Positions 1-12,693 are shown, numbered from the stretch's first letter. The stretch is 64,000 nt of DNA from Piromyces finnis (GCA_002104945.1 MCFH01000012.1:1-64000); one strand, 5' to 3'. Translations and numbers: made by a program. The notes: generated by a model not told the origin, from the sequence alone.

Positions 1-2098
1 AAAAAGTAAGAATTTTCTATATTTATTATTTATTATATAATCATTTTAAATGTTGACATTTTCAATTAAAAAAAAAAAAATAGAAATGATAAACATTTAT
101 TTTTCTATATTAAAGTTTATTTTTTTTTAAATCGATCTTATTGATATTGTATACTTTAATAAATTATAATATATTTAATCGATATATTAAAGTAAACAAT
201 AAAATACATAATGCATTTATACAATAGAAATAAATTAATGTAGATTATATATTAAAACCATTATTTACATTACACAATATTTATATTAATAATTATAAAT
301 TAAAGTCATTTTTTAATTTATATCTTTAATTAAAACTTTATATTAAAATAAGGTGTTTTTCATATTACTAATGATGAATAATAATTTAATACTTTACATA
401 AAATGATAATTTAAACCATTTTTAAAAGTAATTAAATTTATTTGTGCAATAGAAATTTAATTTTTTATAAATCATTATGTGATATTATTTATATATCCTT
501 TTATAGAAAGAGAAAATTAATGAGACAATTTTCATATATATAATTTATCCTTTTATAGAAACAAGTCATAATTCATTAATATAACATACCCTTTTTAAAG
601 AATATAAAAGTAAATGTGATATTTTTCATTAATTTAAGCATTATTCATTAAAATAAAGATTCTATAGTATTAACAAATGCTATATCAGATTTTTTTAATT
701 AGAATAAATTACTTTATTGATATTTTATCTTTTTTATTAAAAAAATAATATTTTTTCTTTTCTTCTATTAATCTTATTTCATGTATTAAGCAAAATATGA
801 TTTTAGTCTTTTATTTTTTAGTAATATGGCATATTAAAAGGTATACTAATGATGTTAAATAATAAGGAATAGTAGAAATAATGAATATAATTTAAAGTTT
901 TTTATATATTAAAACTTAAAGAATAATATACATAAATGTAATTATTTTCCGCAATAATCCGTAAATCCACATAAAAATATGTAAATCTAATAAACAATAC
1001 CATTATTTAATCAGATAATTATTGATGAATATGATTATGAATATATTAATATATTCCAATATATTGTGTATTGGTAAAAAGTATTAAAAAATAAAAAGGA
1101 TGAATAAATATAATTTAAAAAATTCCATCGATCGATATGTAAATAGTTTATATAGACCACACCAACCCTCTATATATATTCTGTCACCCAAATAATATTC
1201 ATACAACGCATAAAAGAAAAGAAAGCATTTAATTTTTATTTTATATATTAAAATTCTTTTATTATTTTTACCATAAACAAACTTAATACATTGTTTATTA
1301 AACTTTTTGATATATTTATCAACATATATAGCGATGATGATACCTGATCCTAATAAATCAAATACTATTTATTTTTTGTGGAAAGGATCTTATATTGTGT
1401 TTATATTTTATTTTTAATAAGCCAATAAATAAATATTTACTTTGTTTTTATCCTCCTTAAATCAATGATCATTTTGTAAAAGTAATTATTTAATAAATTG
1501 TCTAGTGACCAATAATCAGGAATATATCTAAATCTTGAAAAAGAAAAATTTTTATAGGATAATGATGTTATATATACATTTTCTACTACAATTAGAATAG
1601 TATTCGTTAAGAAAAAAAAATAAAAAGTTTTTTTTTTAAAGCATTTACTGCATTAATAAATCGGTTGAATTATAAATACTGATATATAAATAATAAATAA
1701 TACATAATATGTAAGTGTTACTCATATAAGATGAATACTTTTAAGATTATCTATTTAATGTGTAGTGGCGTATGAAGTAAAGTTAAAATAGTAGAAACCT
1801 TTATTTTTGGTAATTTATCATTTACTTGATATTTTTCCTAAAAATAAATTAAGAAAAGATAATTATTAATTTTAAAATTTTATAAAATCAACCAATCAAA
1901 TTTTTAGTTTTGATCTTTTTTTGAATATATTATTAGGAAATCAATAAATTTTAATTTATTATTTAATATATAAATGAAATAATTTTTTTATTTAAAAATT
2001 TAGTATAAAAAGAAATATTAAACTTTAAAAATTTTGTTCTTTGCAATTCAAATTTTTTAATAAATTTATTTGTAAAATTCAATAAAAACACATATAAA
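1..2098. other. AT-rich intergenic DNA upstream of transaldolase
   Basis: No reading frame, RNA gene or recognisable repeat is visible on either strand. The stretch is dominated by A/T homopolymers and TATA-like words. The last few hundred bases should contain the transaldolase promoter, but no single element stands out against this composition. Confidence 0.6.
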
Positions 2099-3375
2099 AT
2101 GTCTGCTCTCGAACAACTTAAGAAATACACCACTGTTGTTTCCGATACCGGGGACTTTGAAAGTATATATCTATTTCAATGTGTAATTTAATAGTTGAAT
2201 AAGTGATATGTTTGAAACATTGCTATTAATATTGAATATTTAAATTGTATAGTCTTATTGTTATTTTGAATATTTAAAAATTAGTCTTTTTTTTTTTTAA
2301 ACGTTTTGTAATTTTTATTATACTATATTTTAAAAATTGAAAAAATGAGAATTAACACTTAAACTGTATATTTCAATATTAAGCTATTGCTCAATTCAAG
2401 CCACAAGATGCTACTACTAATCCATCACTCATTCTTCAAGCTTCCCAAAAACCACAATATGCTTACCTTATTGATGATGCTATTAAATACGCCAAGTCAA
2501 AGACTGAGTATGTATGATAACAGTAATATTGATGCTATTAAAAATAAAATTCAATATTAAATAAGTATTTAATTGATTGATAATAATTTTTTAGAAATCA
2601 AGAAGAACAAATTGCTTGGGCTGCCGATAAGCTTATCGTCAACTTTGGTGCTGAAATTTTAAAGATCATTCCAGGTCGTGTTTCCACTGAAGTTAATGCT
2701 AAGTTATCTTTCAACAAAGCTGCCACTATTGAAAAGGCTAAGAGATTAATTGCTCTTTACGAAGAAGCTGGTGTTAGTAAGGATCGTGTTTTAATTAAAA
2801 TTGCTTCTACTTGGGAAGGTATTCAAGCTGCCCAAGAATTAGAAAGTAAGTATGGTATTCACTGTAACTTAACTCTTCTTTTCGGTTTCCCACAAGCTGT
2901 TGCCTGTGCTGAAGCTAAAGTTACTTTAATCTCACCATTTGTTGGTCGTATTCTTGATTGGTACAAAAAGAGTACTGGAAAGAATTACGAAGCTGTTGAA
3001 GACCCAGGTGTTCACTCTGTTCAAAGAATTTACAACTACTACAAGAAGTATGACTACAACACCATTGTTATGGGTGCCTCTTTCCGTAATGTTGGTGAAA
3101 TTGAACAACTTGTTGGTGTTGATTTCTTAACCATTTCTCCAGCTCTTCTTACCTCCTTACAACAAGCTACTAACACCTTAGAACCAAAATTATCTGTTGA
3201 ATCTGCCAAAGCTATGGATATTCCATATGTTAGCTATATTAATGATGAAGTTGCTTTCCGTTGGGATATGAACCAAGATTCTATGGCCACTGAAAAATTA
3301 AGTGAAGGTATTAAGAAGTTTGGTGAAGATCAAGATAAATTAGAAAAAATGTTATCTGAAAAATTAGCTCTCTAA
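2099..3375 (+). CDS. TAL1: transaldolase (3 exons, 322 aa)
   Basis: Transaldolase moves a dihydroxyacetone unit between sugar phosphates in the non-oxidative pentose phosphate pathway, in the cytosol. Exons: 2099-2162, 2384-2507 and 2595-3375, joined by GT-AG introns that keep frame; the product is 322 residues, the normal family length. The signature DATTNPSLI lies at residues 30-38. The second signature, [16 protein letters not shown], carries the Schiff-base lysine at K131. The start ATG follows an A-rich leader and gives the expected short N-terminus ahead of the first signature. Codons favour C in third position more than the neighbouring genes do (TTC, AAC, ACC), consistent with strong expression. 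It stands alone, with about 1.8 kb of repeat-containing DNA before the next gene. Identification is secure; the intron borders are inferred from phase and motif continuity. Confidence 0.95.
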
Positions 3376-3942
3376 ATAAAAGTAATAAAACAACTTTAAT
3401 TTTTAAGTTATGTAAAATAACTATCTATGCTATTGAAAATAGAAACGAATAAACGATTAAAGTAGTATTTTCAATAATATAATATTTAAACATTTAAACA
3501 AAAAATGAAAAAAAAAGAATACCAGTGAAAATGAAAAATTAAAAAGAAATATATATTAAGAAAAAAATAGAAGTTTAATTTTAAAAAAAAAAAATAAAAT
3601 AAAATATTTAATTAAATGTATTATGTATTATAAAAACTATTTATTAAAAAACAAAACAAAACAAAATAAATAATTTATTAAAAAAAATTACATTGATATT
3701 ATTTTTTATGATCTATCTATATAGTTATTGCTTTTTTTTTTTTTATGAAAATTTTCATAATATACATTTCATAAATATATCATTTTATAATATATTTATG
3801 AAATGATATTTATTATTTTTTAATAATAATATTATTAAATTAATAGAAATAAAGGTAATTGTATTTTTTTAGTTAACGTTTGTTTATTTTAAAAATATGT
3901 TAATATCGGTATATAAATATAAATGTCGTAAAAAAAAAAAAG
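3376..3942. other. AT-rich intergenic DNA 3' of transaldolase
   Basis: Nothing recognisable beyond homopolymer runs; it should hold the transaldolase 3' UTR and terminator. Confidence 0.5.
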
Positions 3943-4300
3943 ATGTATTTAATTATTCTAATGTGTATAAAAAAGAATTTAAGTTTCATCATGGAAAAGT
4001 TTTAACAAGATTTAAGGGAATGAAAAGGACTATGTAAATGACAAACTAAACAAATTATAACATTTTTGACAATTATCATAGAACTTTATACAAAAATCAT
4101 ATTATTATTTAAAACAGGTAAATGATCAAAAGGTTAAAACCATTAACCAATAGCACATCAATATTAATAAACAGTAAGACAGGCCAATGGATCTAGCCCA
4201 TCTTAAACTTCTCAGTATAATGAACAATATAGTTTTGATTTTTAGGCTCCTTAAAAGTCAAAAAGCTACTATTATTCTGGAATATAAAATTTAATTTTTT
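3943..4300 (+). pseudogene. decayed 3' end of a non-LTR retrotransposon
   Basis: The plus strand here aligns by eye with the last roughly 110 codons and the start of the 3' UTR of the intact minus-strand element at 28.7-29.1 kb. Shared words in the same order include AAACAGTAAGACAGGCC (about 4162-4178), GATCAAAAGGTT, AAGTTTTAACAA and TTTAAGGGAATG. Stops and small indels break the frame, and most differences replace C or G by T or A. It is a dead fragment lying in the opposite orientation to the intact copy. Confidence 0.75.
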
Positions 4301-5133
4301 TTAGAGTACATGTATTAAATTTTAGTTAATAAAGGCTACAATTAGAGAATAACAACAACTAATGAAAAGAATTGGAAGGGCATCTAAAAATAAAATGATG
4401 AATGTTTTATAATATATTTTGTATTATCTTTCATGACGATAAAAAAAAAAAAATAAATAGAATACCGTTGCTTCTTCTCATTTCTGATTTTTACACTAAA
4501 ATAAAATGTAAAGACTAAATCCATTTTATGGTGGTTTTTTTGTATTGTATATTAAACACAATATATTACAATATATAGAGATTGTATATTGATTGTACTA
4601 TTTTAATTATATTTTAATTATACCATCTATGGATGATAATCCAATAAACAATAAATTTTAATATATTTAAAGTTTTTAGTGATATTAAATTGTATTTTTT
4701 TAATTTAAAAATATGATGATTAATTAATAAGTAATAATATAAATTTTATATAATAATAATAAACTCCTATAAATGACATAATCTTTGTAGTACAATATAT
4801 TGATATATAAAACAATATTATTATAATATATTTATATATAATAATATTAAAATATTAATTAAATATATCATTTCATCATTTCTATTTATTTTTTATAATA
4901 TTAAAAAAAAAGGTAGTTATATATTTATTAAATAAAATTATTATATGTAAAATTTATTTAAATTATTTTTTATATATAAACACTAAAATTTTAATTTTAT
5001 AATTAAACTACATAATTTTTTATTTATCCTTGTATTTTTTTTTCTTTTTAAAATAAAAAAAGAATTCAAAGAATTTAAAATAATATAAAAAAAAATAATA
5101 GTAAATAATAATATATAAAATTGGTAAATTAAA
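4301..5133. other. AT-rich intergenic DNA upstream of aldose 1-epimerase
   Basis: No gene seen. The left part may continue the decayed retrotransposon 3' UTR, but the similarity fades into A/T-rich background. The right part should contain the epimerase promoter. Confidence 0.5.
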
Positions 5134-6183
5134 ATGGCTATATCAAAGGAACATTTCGGAAAAACAAAGGACGGTAAAGAAGTTAGTCTTTATACTTTAA
5201 AGAATGGAAAGGGAATGGAAGCCGTTATAACCGATTTCGGTGCAATTTTAGTTAATTTACTTGTTAAAAATAATAAGGGTGAAGTTAAGGATGTTGTTCT
5301 TGGTTTTGACAAATTCGAAGATTATGAAAGTAATCCAGCCTTTTTCGGTAGTACTGTTGGTCCAAGTGCTAACAGAATTGCTAAGGGTGAATGTGTCATT
5401 GAAGGAAAGAAATATCAATTAATAAAAAATAATGATGGTAATAACCTTCATAGTGACTATGAAATTGGTTTCCATAAGCAAATGTGGACTGCTGAAATAC
5501 TTGAAAATATTAATGGTGTTAAATTCTCTTATGAAATGCCAGATGGTCTTGTTGGTTTACCAGGTAACATGAAGGTTAGTGTTACATATTCTTTAACCGA
5601 AGATAATGAATTAAAGCTTGAATATGAAGGTGTTAGTGATAAAGCTACCATCTTTAACTTAACTAATCACAGTTACTTTGATCTTGCTGGTCATGATGCC
5701 GGTAAAAAGGCTGTTCTTGACACTAAACTTACATTAAGTGCCTCTAAATTCACAGAAATTGATTCTGGTGCCATTCCAACTGGTAAATTAATTGATGTTA
5801 AGGGAACTGCTATGGACTTCACTTCTCCAAAATTAATAGGAGAAGGAATTGATTCAGACTGGGAACAAATGACTATGGTTAAAGGTTATGATCACAATTA
5901 TGCTATTGATAACTATGATGGTACTTTAAGAAAGTTTGCTGTTGCTAGTTGCGATGGTCGTACAATGGAAGTCTATACCGATCTTCCAGGATTCCAATTC
6001 TATTCTGGAAACAACCTTTCACCACTTGTTGGTAAAAATGGTGTTAATTATGATGTAAGAGATGCCTTCTGTTTAGAAACTCAATATTTCCCAAACAGTG
6101 TTAACGAATCATCTTTTGTTTCTCCAGTCAAGAAGGCAGGAGAAAAGTATCATACTGTCACTATCTATAAATTTTTATGTTAA
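5134..6183 (+). CDS. galM: aldose 1-epimerase (galactose mutarotase), bacterial type
   Basis: Interconverts the alpha and beta anomers of galactose or glucose and feeds the Leloir pathway; no signal peptide, so probably cytosolic. A single uninterrupted frame of 349 residues, normal for GalM. Visible family residues: ANRI with R81, NNLHS with H106, the catalytic acid H179 in NLTNHSYFDL, GYDHNY at 251-256, and the catalytic base E315 in ETQYFPNSVN. The NLHS...GFHKQMW arrangement resembles proteins from Firmicutes gut bacteria more than the GRYGNRI/LHGG arrangement typical of fungal GalM. Together with the lack of introns this suggests horizontal acquisition, which is common in gut fungi. The start is the first in-frame ATG and gives the standard N-terminus. 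Function is secure; the donor is an inference. Confidence 0.93.
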   Translation: MAISKEHFGKTKDGKEVSLYTLKNGKGMEAVITDFGAILVNLLVKNNKGEVKDVVLGFDKFEDYESNPAFFGSTVGPSANRIAKGECVIEGKKYQLIKNNDGNNLHSDYEIGFHKQMWTAEILENINGVKFSYEMPDGLVGLPGNMKVSVTYSLTEDNELKLEYEGVSDKATIFNLTNHSYFDLAGHDAGKKAVLDTKLTLSASKFTEIDSGAIPTGKLIDVKGTAMDFTSPKLIGEGIDSDWEQMTMVKGYDHNYAIDNYDGTLRKFAVASCDGRTMEVYTDLPGFQFYSGNNLSPLVGKNGVNYDVRDAFCLETQYFPNSVNESSFVSPVKKAGEKYHTVTIYKFLC

Positions 6184-7142
6184 AAAAATCTAATAGTAAT
6201 ATAATCATTGTATATATAAAAAATAAGTACATTTATGATAAAGTCATTTCAACTAACTATAAAAAAATTGGAAATAAAATATCCAATATAGTTAATATAT
6301 ATTATTGCATAAAAAATATTAAAAACTTTTTAAATGTAGTATTAATACATAAAAAATTAATGTTGTATTTATAAAATTATATGAAAATGCCTAAAAAAAT
6401 AAAAATGTATTAAATAAAAATAAAATAAAAATAAAAATAAAAAAAAATATGTAAAGAAAAAACTCTAAAAGATGATAAAACTAATAGTATATAAATTAAT
6501 AATTTTTAGAACGAGAATGTTTAACGATATTAAATAAAAAAAAGATGAAAAAATATTATTTAAAATAATTAATATTTTACATAAAGTTCTGTTTTTTTTT
6601 TTTTTTTTTTTTTTGATTTTATATTCAAAAAGATTTTAAGATCATCAAAAAATTTTATTAAATAATATAATGGAAGGCTTGAATATCTATTAAAGTACTT
6701 TATACAATTGAAATTTATATTAACTAACTTGTTTAAGAAATATTCATATAATACTAATAAAAATATTTCATAAACCTTTATATTTTTTATATATAGTAAT
6801 TAATAGTTTATATTGCGTTTTATTAAATATTTTAACACATTGTTTATTCATCAAATGTATAGCAACAACGTATTCATGATATCTTATATTTTTATATCAT
6901 AAGTTGATATCACAAGAATCTTTTTTTCATTTTTTTGAAAAAAAAAAAAAAAATGTTTTGTATTTTCTTCTTTTATTTATTTTATTTTTCTAAATTCATT
7001 CAAGAATTAGCAAATATTTATTTTTATATATGTAATCAAGAATTAGCAAATATTTCATTTTAATTAATAATAAATAAAAATTACGAATATATATATATAT
7101 AATAAAATAAAAATAGTAATTTGATGACCTATATCATTTGTT
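6184..7142. other. AT-rich intergenic DNA
   Basis: Contains the epimerase 3' UTR and long T and A runs, for example around 6591-6614. A repeated word, CAAGAATTAGCAAATATTT, occurs twice about 35 bp apart near 7003 and 7038. No gene is visible. Confidence 0.5.
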
Positions 7143-7457
7143 CTTTGTGGGATTAAATCCTACCCTAGTAAATTAAACGAAATAAAAAAGAAAAGTAGTG
7201 TCAGGTAGGATAATGTGATTTGTATTAAACTTTTGCATGAGCTCCTAATGTTTTTTGATTAAGGAATGAAAATATTGAACCCTGTGTTATGGAATATTAG
7301 AAATGTTCCTTTGCCATATTAGTATGATATTGGCGTTCTTGATTATGTTAGACGTCTTACTAAGCTATCTATCAAAAAGTAGCTTCATAGAGCTACTAAT
7401 GATAAGGATCGTTTTAGCAAGAAAAGCCGAGACCCTCTATCTATGGAACATGAGACC
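7143..7457. repeat. dispersed repeat, copy A (second copy at 28.0 kb, partial at 34.15 kb)
   Basis: About 300 bp that is less AT-rich than its surroundings and aligns along its length with 28017-28295. Shared words include GTTCCTTTGCCATAT, TTGAACCCTGTGT and GTCTTACTAA. Its right end, 7384-7457, is also found at 34151-34226 with only a few differences. No coding capacity is evident in either strand. In both full copies the repeat lies just beyond the 3' side of a minus-strand non-LTR sequence, so it may be part of, or a preferred neighbour of, that element family. Confidence 0.75.
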
Positions 7458-7779
7458 TTGATGAATTGTAACGCTGTTCATTTAAGTATCCTTATTCTGC
7501 CTTAACCGATTTGTAAGTCATCAAAGTCTAAAGTTCCATCAAGAAGGAACGTAAAAAATAGTTATTTTTTAAATGTGAATTTTTGTATTATTACTGTATT
7601 TTGTAATTTTTTTTAGTTGTTTTGCGATTAATATAAATTTGTTGAATGAATAATGAATATTGTGTTATATTTTTGTAATTATTGGTTTTAAAGTATTCAT
7701 TTAGGTTTAATTAGTGTTTATTTAGAGATAGATATTATATTTTTAGATTGGCACTCAAGCTATTTCTATTATATTAATA
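7458..7779. other. spacer between dispersed repeat and retrotransposon relic
   Basis: Slightly richer in G/C near 7460-7550 than typical intergenic DNA, which suggests older repeat material, but no match to another part of the window was found. Confidence 0.4.
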
Positions 7780-8728
7780 TACCAAAACAATCTAATTTAC
7801 AGAGTATATTAATGATAGGGACTGAATCCTACCTTTCAATAATTTAAAAAACTAAATATATTTCTTTATCATCTAATTGATGTATACTAAATTTTTTTTT
7901 CTTTTTTTTTTTTGGATTATAATGAAAAAGACTGATAATTTCTTTATTTCTTGGGAAAGTGAAGTTGCTCAGGTTTAATGAAATTGTTCTAAAGATCACA
8001 ATCTGAAATTTTAGGTAGTGATTATCTTTGAAATTATTTTAATACTATTATTAATTAATGAGTAAACAATTTAAATTATCGCAATCTTCCTTTATAGGAA
8101 TAGAAACAATACTCGAATTAAGAAAGCCGCCATCCTAAATTCAATTGAATAATTTATGAATAAACTTTAAATCAAGAACATAATTACAAAGAAATATAGT
8201 TTCCAGAAGTATTATTACCAGAATTGATATTAGAAATAGTGTTTCAGAGATTTTATAAATAATTATTATCAGAAAAATTATTCCAAGGAAATGATATATC
8301 TTATTATTCAAATATAAGAAGTAAAATATAATATATATATATATGCTTTTTCTTTTTATATCTATGCTTCAGATTAGGACTTACACCCTCAGAATTTAAG
8401 TTTTTTTTTTTTTTTAATAGTGGTCCTTTCATATATTTCATTATTCTTCCTGGAGAACTAACTATTTCCTTTTTTCATTTTTTTTAATAATTTGTTGGGT
8501 GCAATAAAGGAAGCGTTATTCCCCAATTTTAATAGTTTTCTTAATCTATTTTTAAGCCTTTTTGAATTGTGTTTGTTTTCCTATAATTATCATTTATTTT
8601 AATACAATGAAGATATTTCTATTTCTTATATCCACTATACATTTGTAATTGGTATCAGTAGAATTAAGATACTTTCTCAATCATTCTAATAAACTTTTCT
8701 AGTTTAATTTTTTTATAAAATTGCATTT

Positions 8729-8787
8729 CGAATTTCTGAAAACTAAAATATTTGTTGTTGAAATGAAAATTTGATTATTTCATTAAT
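8729..8787. repeat. 59-bp direct repeat, left copy
   Basis: Nearly identical to 9183-9241 (3 differences in 59). Both copies are the same stretch of the retrotransposon relic, corresponding to about 31603-31650 of the intact element, and flank a segment that does not match the element. Confidence 0.85.
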
Positions 8788-9182
8788 CGTAGTAATGTTA
8801 CCAATATCATAAGATCTTTTGAATATCAATCATTCCATTTTTTTTTTTATTTTTTATTTTTTTGTACTTATTGATGAATGAAATTGCATGGAAATGTAAT
8901 GATTGAAATCAATAATAAAAAAATACTAATATCCATAACCTTATAAGATCTTTATTCAATTGGCTATTATTAACGATAAAAAATACCCGGAATGGAAAGA
9001 GGAGTGAGCTTGACTGCACGGAGCATTTCATGCAGTGATATTTTTTTATTTTCGTTTTATATTTCATAATCTTCATATTATATATTGTGGATATTTCGAT
9101 ACTTGTATATGAATACTTTAATCCTTATATTATATATTTTATATTATATATACTGCTTATTATGAATATTTCATTAAATATA
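8788..9182. other. 395-bp insertion inside the retrotransposon relic
   Basis: This segment interrupts an otherwise colinear relic and is bordered by the 59-bp direct repeats. It has a locally GC-richer patch near 8990-9040 in which CTGCA and TGCAG can pair across 12 bases. No coding potential is visible. It could be a small mobile element with an unusually long target duplication, or filler DNA from break repair that copied the flank. Confidence 0.55.
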
Positions 9183-9241
9183 CGAATATTTGAAAACTAA
9201 AATATTTGTTGTTGAAATGAAAATTTGAATATTTCATTAAT
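9183..9241. repeat. 59-bp direct repeat, right copy
   Basis: Partner of 8729-8787; after it the relic resumes its alignment with the intact element (31650 onward). Confidence 0.85.
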
Positions 9242-9370
9242 GTTAAGTTCCTCAACAACTGAAAGAGAAATTGAAGTAAACAATTTTACAGAATTTATCT
9301 ATTGAAATATCAAGGTCGTTGAAAGTATTTAAGTTTATTTTAAGTGAGAATTGAATCCTATTTTTTTTTT

Positions 9371-10061
9371 TTTTTTTTTTTTTTTAGATGCAATTTAATA
9401 TTATAATAAATGATTGAATATTTAAATCTTTTAGTTTAGACCATAAAGATTGAATGATATAGCCTTATAAATATCTGAAATTTATTGTATTCCTTTTATT
9501 GACATGCTTTTGGATAGTCTCAAAACTTTATTAGAACTAAGTAAATGTAAATAAAATGATATTCTACTAATCGCTTGTAAATTAGATAATATGAATAGGA
9601 AAAACTATACTTTACTAAGTCACCTTGTCGGGAGGAGTTTTTATTTATTATTCCTTATTGTTAACAAATCCAATTGAAATTAAAACTCTTACAAAAACTA
9701 TTAAAAAAATTTGTAATCCTATCACAAATTAGTTAAAATATATATATATATAATATTTTTAATACTATATTATTTAATATTTAAAAAATACTTAAATTGT
9801 TGGTTTTTAAAATGGAAATTAAAGAAATATTAGAAAATAAAATAAAATAAAAAAAAAAAAGTTAGAAATAAAACAAAATAAAATGATTGAAACCAAAATT
9901 TTTTTATAATTATGCCTAATTAAAAAATAGGTTAGTAAAGGAGTATGGATGAGGTTTCAGGTTACGGAATTGTATCCTTTATATTCTAATATTTTATTTC
10001 AAAAAATTTAAATATTCTTCCGTCACCATAAAAATGTACATTAATTCATGTTGGATATTTT
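9371..10061. other. AT-rich spacer between retrotransposon relics
   Basis: No gene found. Short stretches near 9580-9640 faintly resemble the endonuclease region of the intact element, which would continue the relic to the left, but the match is too weak to call. Confidence 0.4.
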
Positions 10062-10400
10062 TTATGGTCTGAGTAGGACTCTTAATGAAAAATTACAGAA
10101 ACAGAAACATGATGATGTTAAAAACTTTTATTGGAAAGATTTTAGAGGAGAATTAATCAAGATTTAATATTACAGTGGTAACAAATTTGTAGCAGAGGTC
10201 AAATTTTTTCTGGCTAAAAAGTCTGGCTAAATTCTTCAAAAATCTAGGATTTATATTATCAATAACAACAACAACAACAACAATAACAACAATAAAGATA
10301 ACTTTAGTAACAGTAACAATAAAAATGCCAAAGCTAATAGTTATAATGTTAGATAAAATAATATTTATAGTAATTTTAAATTTGAACAATTAGCTTAGTT
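10062..10400 (+). pseudogene. decayed C-terminal fragment of the non-LTR retrotransposon
   Basis: The plus strand matches the intact element's coding strand around 29580-29710, with GTTAAAAACTTTTATTGG (10118 onward) identical and flanking words in order. It is followed by an AAC/AAT-rich tract at 10255-10330 that mirrors the Asn-rich segment of the intact protein. Multiple stops break the frame. It lies in the opposite orientation to the 7.8-9.4 kb relic, so it is a separate insertion or an inverted piece. Confidence 0.7.
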
Positions 10401-12597
10401 TAAATAATAATTATTCATGTTATAATAGTAACCGTTTTTTTTTTTTTTTTTTAATCTTAATTAATATTACATAACATACACTTATTTTTCATTCTTTTGT
10501 ACTAAAATTAATTTCGATTTTTTATTATTATTATTAATATTTTTTTTTTTACATAAAGTATATTTTATAAAACATAAAATTTAAAGTTGAATATATTGAA
10601 TTAATATATATTTTACTGATAATGAAGAAATATTCTATTTCAAATCTTTTGAAAATAAAAATAGTACAACTTTGTGAATTCCTGCAACTTATTATATTTC
10701 CTTTATTAATATTTCAAATAAATGAAGGTGTATTCAAAAAGAGTTTGGAATTTTTATGTTTTTTATATAACATGTCACAGAAGTGAAAAACAGCCTTTTC
10801 GAAGCAAAGGCAGAGAAACCATCTTGAAAGGGTGTGTTGAAAATTAATTCAATTAATATTTTAATTATTATTTTTTCAAGTTGTAGAGTGAGACATTTTT
10901 TTTAAAGAATACAAAGTAACAGTAACTATGAATATAATAAATCAAAAGTAACTAATATCATGTTAATTATTAAAAACTTCAATCACTAAAACAACAGCGA
11001 CAACCACCTACTACACAAACTCTAGAATCATCATATTGTATTGAAAATTGGTAATAGTGTAATAATATTTTATACGTCAATCTAACATATTAAAAGAGCT
11101 TAACATTTAGTTGCGTCAAATAAAACATAATGATTAGTATTCACAAAATATGGAAATTAAATAAGGCATGAAATTTCATTTTTAAAAAAAAATATGGAAT
11201 AAAAATATCTTGATATAATTTTTTTGTTTTATTGTTTTCTTTAATAATACAGAAGACTCATAATAATAAATAAAAGAATGTTTATTGTTTATTGATTATT
11301 TTATTAATATGATTTTTTAAAAATATAAAACATAAAATAAAAAATTACTATACTATTATCCTTATATAATGTAAAGTAAAATTTTGTAGAAACTGTAAAT
11401 GTTATTTTATTTTTAATTTAGATATAATATGTCTATTTGTTTAATTATCACAATACGGATAAGAATATTTTTATAAAAATCACCTATGAATAATTAAAAT
11501 ATAAAGTATACTTTCAAAAATATTTTTTAAAGGTCTTTTCATTATTTTTACATAAAATCATCACTATTCCAGTGTTAAATTCTTATTTCTTACTTCTTTA
11601 CTTTTTTTATAAATTAATTTTGTCAAGGTTTAAAAATTATATACTATCAATATATTGTAATATAAATGTGATCCATATATTAGTATAAATTAATTTATTT
11701 TATTTATTGAAATTTAAATAAATGATTTATCACTTGGTTTTTGAATTAATTAAAATATTATTTTCTATATATTAAATTATATTGTAAATATATTAGAATA
11801 TTGAACATTCTTTTCTTTGTTATAAAAAAAAAAACAATTTTATTTTTTAAAATTTTATAAAATGAAATATATCTATATAAAAAAAAAAGGAAATCAATTT
11901 TTAAAATAAAATATACATTTTGATTTATAATTCAACAAAATTCATTTTTTAAATCACACACACTCAAACAGACATACACATTCACACATGTAAAATAAAG
12001 AAAATGCAATAAACTATAAATAGCATTATAAATAATAAAATTTTCTAAATATCAAGTAATTTTTGCAATTTAATATATAAATATTAAATTATAAAAGAGA
12101 AATAAAAAACAATTTTAAATAGAAAAAAAAAAAAAGTGTTCAAATTAAGTGCTATTATTTAATAATATATTGTTAATATCATTACAGCTCTTTAATTACC
12201 ACAAACCATATAATCTCCCATTTTATTTAAAAAAAATTATTATATAATAAAAATACCGATATAATTCAAAACAAATATGTATATTTAAATTTTGCTTAAT
12301 ATTTTAATTTTTAATTATAGTTTATTTAATCGATTGAACACAAAACATTAAAATAAATAAATAAATAATAGTAAAACAAAATAAAATAAAACGGATAAAG
12401 TAAATAAACAAACAAAAAACAAAAACAATAGTAATACAATGTCAACTTATAGCAATCAATTGATAAATAAATAATATTACTATTAATAATAACCATTAAT
12501 ACCAAAAATTGTAATATTAATATTAAAAGTAATAATTATAAAAAATAAAATTTAAAATTTAAAACAAAAGAATAAATATAAAGTTAAAGAAACATTG

Positions 12598-12636
<39 letters not shown>

Positions 12637-12693
12637 AAAAATTAATTTTAAAAAAACAAAATCTAAATATAATTATAATTATAAAAAACAAAA
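10401..12693. other. AT-rich intergenic DNA upstream of the EXS gene
   Basis: No gene on either strand. The patch 10720-10850 is less AT-rich and may be older repeat material, but it matches nothing else in the window. An (AAAT)n run at about 12599-12638 lies about 55 bp before the start codon of the next gene. Confidence 0.5.

Larger units (their letters stand above)
7780..9370 (-). pseudogene. decayed non-LTR retrotransposon (reverse transcriptase to linker region)
   Basis: Read left to right this stretch follows the intact element's plus-strand sequence from about 30590 to 31800, so it is a minus-strand relic covering the fingers/palm part of the reverse transcriptase and the region between endonuclease and reverse transcriptase. 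Matches in order include ACAATCTAATTTA (7789), TATCATCTAATTG, AGGTTTAATGAAATT (7972), GGAATAGAAACAATACT (8097), GACTTACACC (8379), AATGAAGATATT (8606) and TTGAAGTAAACA (9271). Every frame is broken by stops and indels, and poly(T) runs have expanded. The colinearity is interrupted once, by a 395-bp segment described separately. Confidence 0.8.

Noticed and set aside
6177..6374. Short open frame after the aldose epimerase
   Set aside because: Composition is random AT-rich (Ile/Lys/Asn/Tyr) with no family resemblance.
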